This document shows, piece by piece, positions 62,287 through 64,000 of a stretch of 64,000 bases of DNA. Position 1 is the first letter of the stretch. Every line of letters begins with the position of its first letter. The stretch is from Poriferisodalis sp965208485 (lineage in GTDB: Bacteria; Actinomycetota; Acidimicrobiia; Acidimicrobiales; Poriferisodalaceae), in the NCBI RefSeq assembly GCF_965208485.1, contig NZ_OZ242344.1:496001-560000 (forward strand), read 5' to 3'. The position numbers and the translations under genes were made by a program. Below the pieces are notes generated by a model, which worked only from the letters and a program-made list of their open reading frames with translations, did no database searches and was not told where the DNA came from.

Positions 62287-63021
62287 ATGGAAACATGTGA
62301 ACTTGTTCAGAAAGTGTGCCCGCCCATCGCGACGGTGGGCTCGATGTTCTACTTCGACCCCGCAACGCTGGCCCGCGGCAAGGAGGCAGGCCTCGACGGC
62401 TTCCGCCTCTACATGCTGGGCCGCGGCGGCGTGCTCGGCGATGTCGAGGCAGCAGTGGTGCACAGCGCGTTCGGCTACTTCAACCCCGATCTTGTCACCA
62501 AGATCTGGAATTCGGCCAAGGAGACCATGGCGCCACGCGACGGGGGCCGGCTCTACATGGAATGCGCGGGGGCCTATGGCTCCGCCAAATTGGCCGGCAT
62601 CGAAGGGCTGGAAGCGTTCAACGCCGCAGCGGACAAGGTGATCGACGCTGGGATGGTCGATCCGTCCGCCCAAGCACTGTTCGCGGCGATCGCGTCCGAG
62701 CCTCGCAGTGACGAAGCCGCTGCGCGGGCATACCAGAACGTGGCCGTGCTGCGGGAGCTGCGCGGGAGCCTGCACCTCGTGGCCATCGTGGCCTCGGGTC
62801 TGAGCACCGAGATGGCTCACCGTGTGCGCCGCCCCGACGACGTCGAGATGTTCGGCTGGACCAACGACGCCGAAGTCACCGACGAGCATCGGGCGAAGTG
62901 GGAAGCCGCCGAGGCCCTCACCGACGATCTCGTCACGCCGATCTACGGCGTGCTTGATGACGCTGAGGCGCAAGCGCTGGCCGACGGCGTCGCGGCCATC
63001 GAAGCCGCCCTCAGCGGCTAG
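62287..63021 (+). CDS. SCO6745-type conserved helical protein
   Basis: A 244-residue all-helical protein typical of actinobacteria (SCO6745-like). Signatures are PPIATVGSMFYFDPATLARG, FRLYMLGRGGVLGDVEAAVV, HSAFGYFNPDLVTKIWNSAK and ELRGSLHLVAIVASGLSTEM. The function is unknown; a helix-turn-helix has been proposed in the family. Start at ATG 62287. It is followed after 9 bp by a nitroreductase gene. Confidence 0.75.
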   Translation: METCELVQKVCPPIATVGSMFYFDPATLARGKEAGLDGFRLYMLGRGGVLGDVEAAVVHSAFGYFNPDLVTKIWNSAKETMAPRDGGRLYMECAGAYGSAKLAGIEGLEAFNAAADKVIDAGMVDPSAQALFAAIASEPRSDEAAARAYQNVAVLRELRGSLHLVAIVASGLSTEMAHRVRRPDDVEMFGWTNDAEVTDEHRAKWEAAEALTDDLVTPIYGVLDDAEAQALADGVAAIEAALSG

Positions 63022-63030
63022 GGCTGCGGG

Positions 63031-63684
63031 GTGACGCTGTCGCTGAGCGTCGACGAGGCGCTCGCCACCACGCGGGCTGTCAGGCGCCGGCTCGACTTCG
63101 ACCGGCCGGTAGACGCGGTGCTGCTGCAGGAATGCCTGGAGCTTGCGCTGCAAGCGCCCACCGGATCACTGCGCCAGGACTGGCATTTCGTGGTGTCGAC
63201 GGACCGAGAGCAGTGCCAGGCCGTCGGGAGGATCTACCAGGAGATCTGGCTGGGCCGCATCGACGACAACTGCCTGGCCAAGGCCGCAGCAGCCGAGACC
63301 GACCCGACGGCCCGAGCCGACTGGCTGCGGATGATGGACTCGGCCCGCTACCTGGCCGAGAACTTCCCCCGCACTCCGGCGATCTTCGTGCCATGCATCG
63401 AAGGCCGGCTCGACGGCGCGCCCGCGGGCCTGCAGGCGCTGCGCTGGGGCTCGGTCATCCAGGCGGCATGGAGTTTCTGCCTCGCCGCTCGCAACCGGGG
63501 CCTCGGCACCTGCTGGACCACCGTGCACCTAGCCCGTGAGCAGGAAGTCGCCGAGATTCTGGGCATCCCCTCCGACGAGGTGCAACAGGTGGCGCTGCTG
63601 CCCGTCGCGCACACCATCGGCACCGATTTCAAACCCGGCCGCCGCAAGCCCTTCGACGACTTCGTCCACATGAACGGCTGGTAG
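63031..63684 (+). CDS. Nitroreductase-family oxidoreductase
   Basis: A 217-residue FMN-binding nitroreductase-fold enzyme. TTRAVRRRLDFDRPVDAVLL and ALQAPTGSLRQDWHFVVSTD are the N-terminal FMN site; IQAAWSFCLAARNRGLGTCW and VALLPVAHTIGTDFKPGRRK, PFDDFVHMNGW are the C-terminal segments. Start GTG 63031, 9 bp after the upstream gene, so they are probably co-transcribed. It is only distantly similar to the nitroreductase at 6.3 kb. Confidence 0.85.
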   Translation: MTLSLSVDEALATTRAVRRRLDFDRPVDAVLLQECLELALQAPTGSLRQDWHFVVSTDREQCQAVGRIYQEIWLGRIDDNCLAKAAAAETDPTARADWLRMMDSARYLAENFPRTPAIFVPCIEGRLDGAPAGLQALRWGSVIQAAWSFCLAARNRGLGTCWTTVHLAREQEVAEILGIPSDEVQQVALLPVAHTIGTDFKPGRRKPFDDFVHMNGW

Positions 63685-63691
63685 CTGCCGG

Positions 63692-64000
63692 TCAGTCGAA
63701 GACGAGGATCGATCGGCCGGCGATCCGTCCGTTCTCGAGGTCGTCGACCGCTTGGCCGATGTCGTCGATCGCGTACTGCTGCGTCACCAGCGCGTCGAGG
63801 TCAAGGTCGCCGTCGGCATGCCACTGCAGGAAGCGGGGGAAATCGACCGCCGGTTCACAGCTGCCGCCCAGGCTGGAGATGAACGCCCGCTCGCCGATGA
63901 ACAGGTGCAGTGTGTCGAGTTCGAGGCTGCGCTGGGGTACGCCGACGAGTACCGCTGTTCCGCCGCGGCTCTGGCCGAACTCGCCTGAGCGCGTGGCCTG
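63692..64000 (-). CDS. Zinc-dependent alcohol dehydrogenase, C-terminal part (cut by window end)
   Basis: About 102 residues up to the window edge, ending QQYAIDDIGQAVDDLENGRI then AGRSILVFD. GGTAVLVGVPQRSLELDTLH, LFIGERAFISSLGGSCEPAV and DFPRFLQWHADGDLDLDALV match the nucleotide-binding and C-terminal catalytic segments of class III-like zinc alcohol dehydrogenases. The zinc ligands lie beyond the window. It is convergent with the nitroreductase. Confidence 0.85.
   Translation of the reverse strand, partial: QATRSGEFGQSRGGTAVLVGVPQRSLELDTLHLFIGERAFISSLGGSCEPAVDFPRFLQWHADGDLDLDALVTQQYAIDDIGQAVDDLENGRIAGRSILVFD

Overview
The window is a high-GC chromosome segment from an actinobacterium. The gene content points towards the class Acidimicrobiia: a division and cell-wall (dcw) cluster without ftsA, a proteasome activator of the Bpa type, a PPOX-fold enzyme, a luciferase-like monooxygenase and many acyl/aromatic catabolic genes. 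The class assignment is an inference from content; no rRNA gene is present to confirm it.

Layout. (1) 1-4.4 kb is accessory DNA: a cut CDS end, a vapBC pair, a PPOX protein, tRNA-Ala(GGC) with an ISL3 transposase remnant abutting its 3' end, an AbiE-type toxin-antitoxin pair whose toxin gene carries a one-base frameshift, and an IS481-type remnant. (2) 4.4-10 kb holds metabolic genes (thiolase with its DUF35 partner, nitroreductase, an AlkP-fold hydrolase), the proteasome activator bpa and an Rrf2 regulator. (3) 10.2-33.2 kb is the dcw region, almost all on the minus strand in the order mraZ-rsmH-ftsL-ftsI-murE-mraY-murD-ftsW-murG-murC-murB-ftsQ-ftsZ-pgeF-yggS-sepF-yggT-(unknown acidic protein)-dksA/traR-lspA-rluD. 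ileS sits on the opposite strand between the unknown protein and dksA. murF is absent from its usual place, and the gene in the usual divIVA place is not a recognisable DivIVA. (4) 33.2-42.3 kb is a mobile-element zone: miniature elements, an intact IS5-type IS with a TAA duplication, IS3/IS481-type and IS1182-type remnants and an IS1182-type element, mixed with a lipoate-ligase-like gene, an HNH nuclease, a hydrolase and a flavin monooxygenase.

(5) 40.1-50.6 kb is a decaying defence island. It resembles the helicase/methylase/ATPase (Hma-like) arrangement: a DUF499 ATPase with a HEPN/Swt1-like N-terminus, a DUF1156 DNA methyltransferase and an SF2 helicase. The ATPase is frameshifted and split by an IS1182-type element plus a miniature element, the methyltransferase has about three single-base frameshifts, and the helicase has lost its N-terminal half and begins with a stretch resembling an IS30 helix-turn-helix. 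Embedded in it is an intact AAA ATPase plus TOPRIM-like pair, comparable to PARIS or split-OLD modules. (6) 50.7-64 kb is a catabolic region: HpaB-type hydroxylase, quinone reductase, VOC protein, HbpS-like, RraA-like, metallo-beta-lactamase, EamA transporter, amidase, a second vapBC, dienelactone hydrolase, nitroreductase and a cut Zn-alcohol dehydrogenase.

The most unusual material is repetitive. Six miniature elements of almost constant size (106-107 bp including a CTAG at each end) have three different terminal inverted repeats but the same central core at the same offset. They are stacked at shared CTAG tetranucleotides in every case seen, and one is a mosaic of two types. Two of the three terminus types match the ends of IS1182-type elements in the same window. 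Separately, a roughly 55-117 bp repeat that stays open in one reading frame occurs four times and is inserted in frame inside the lipoate-ligase-like gene.
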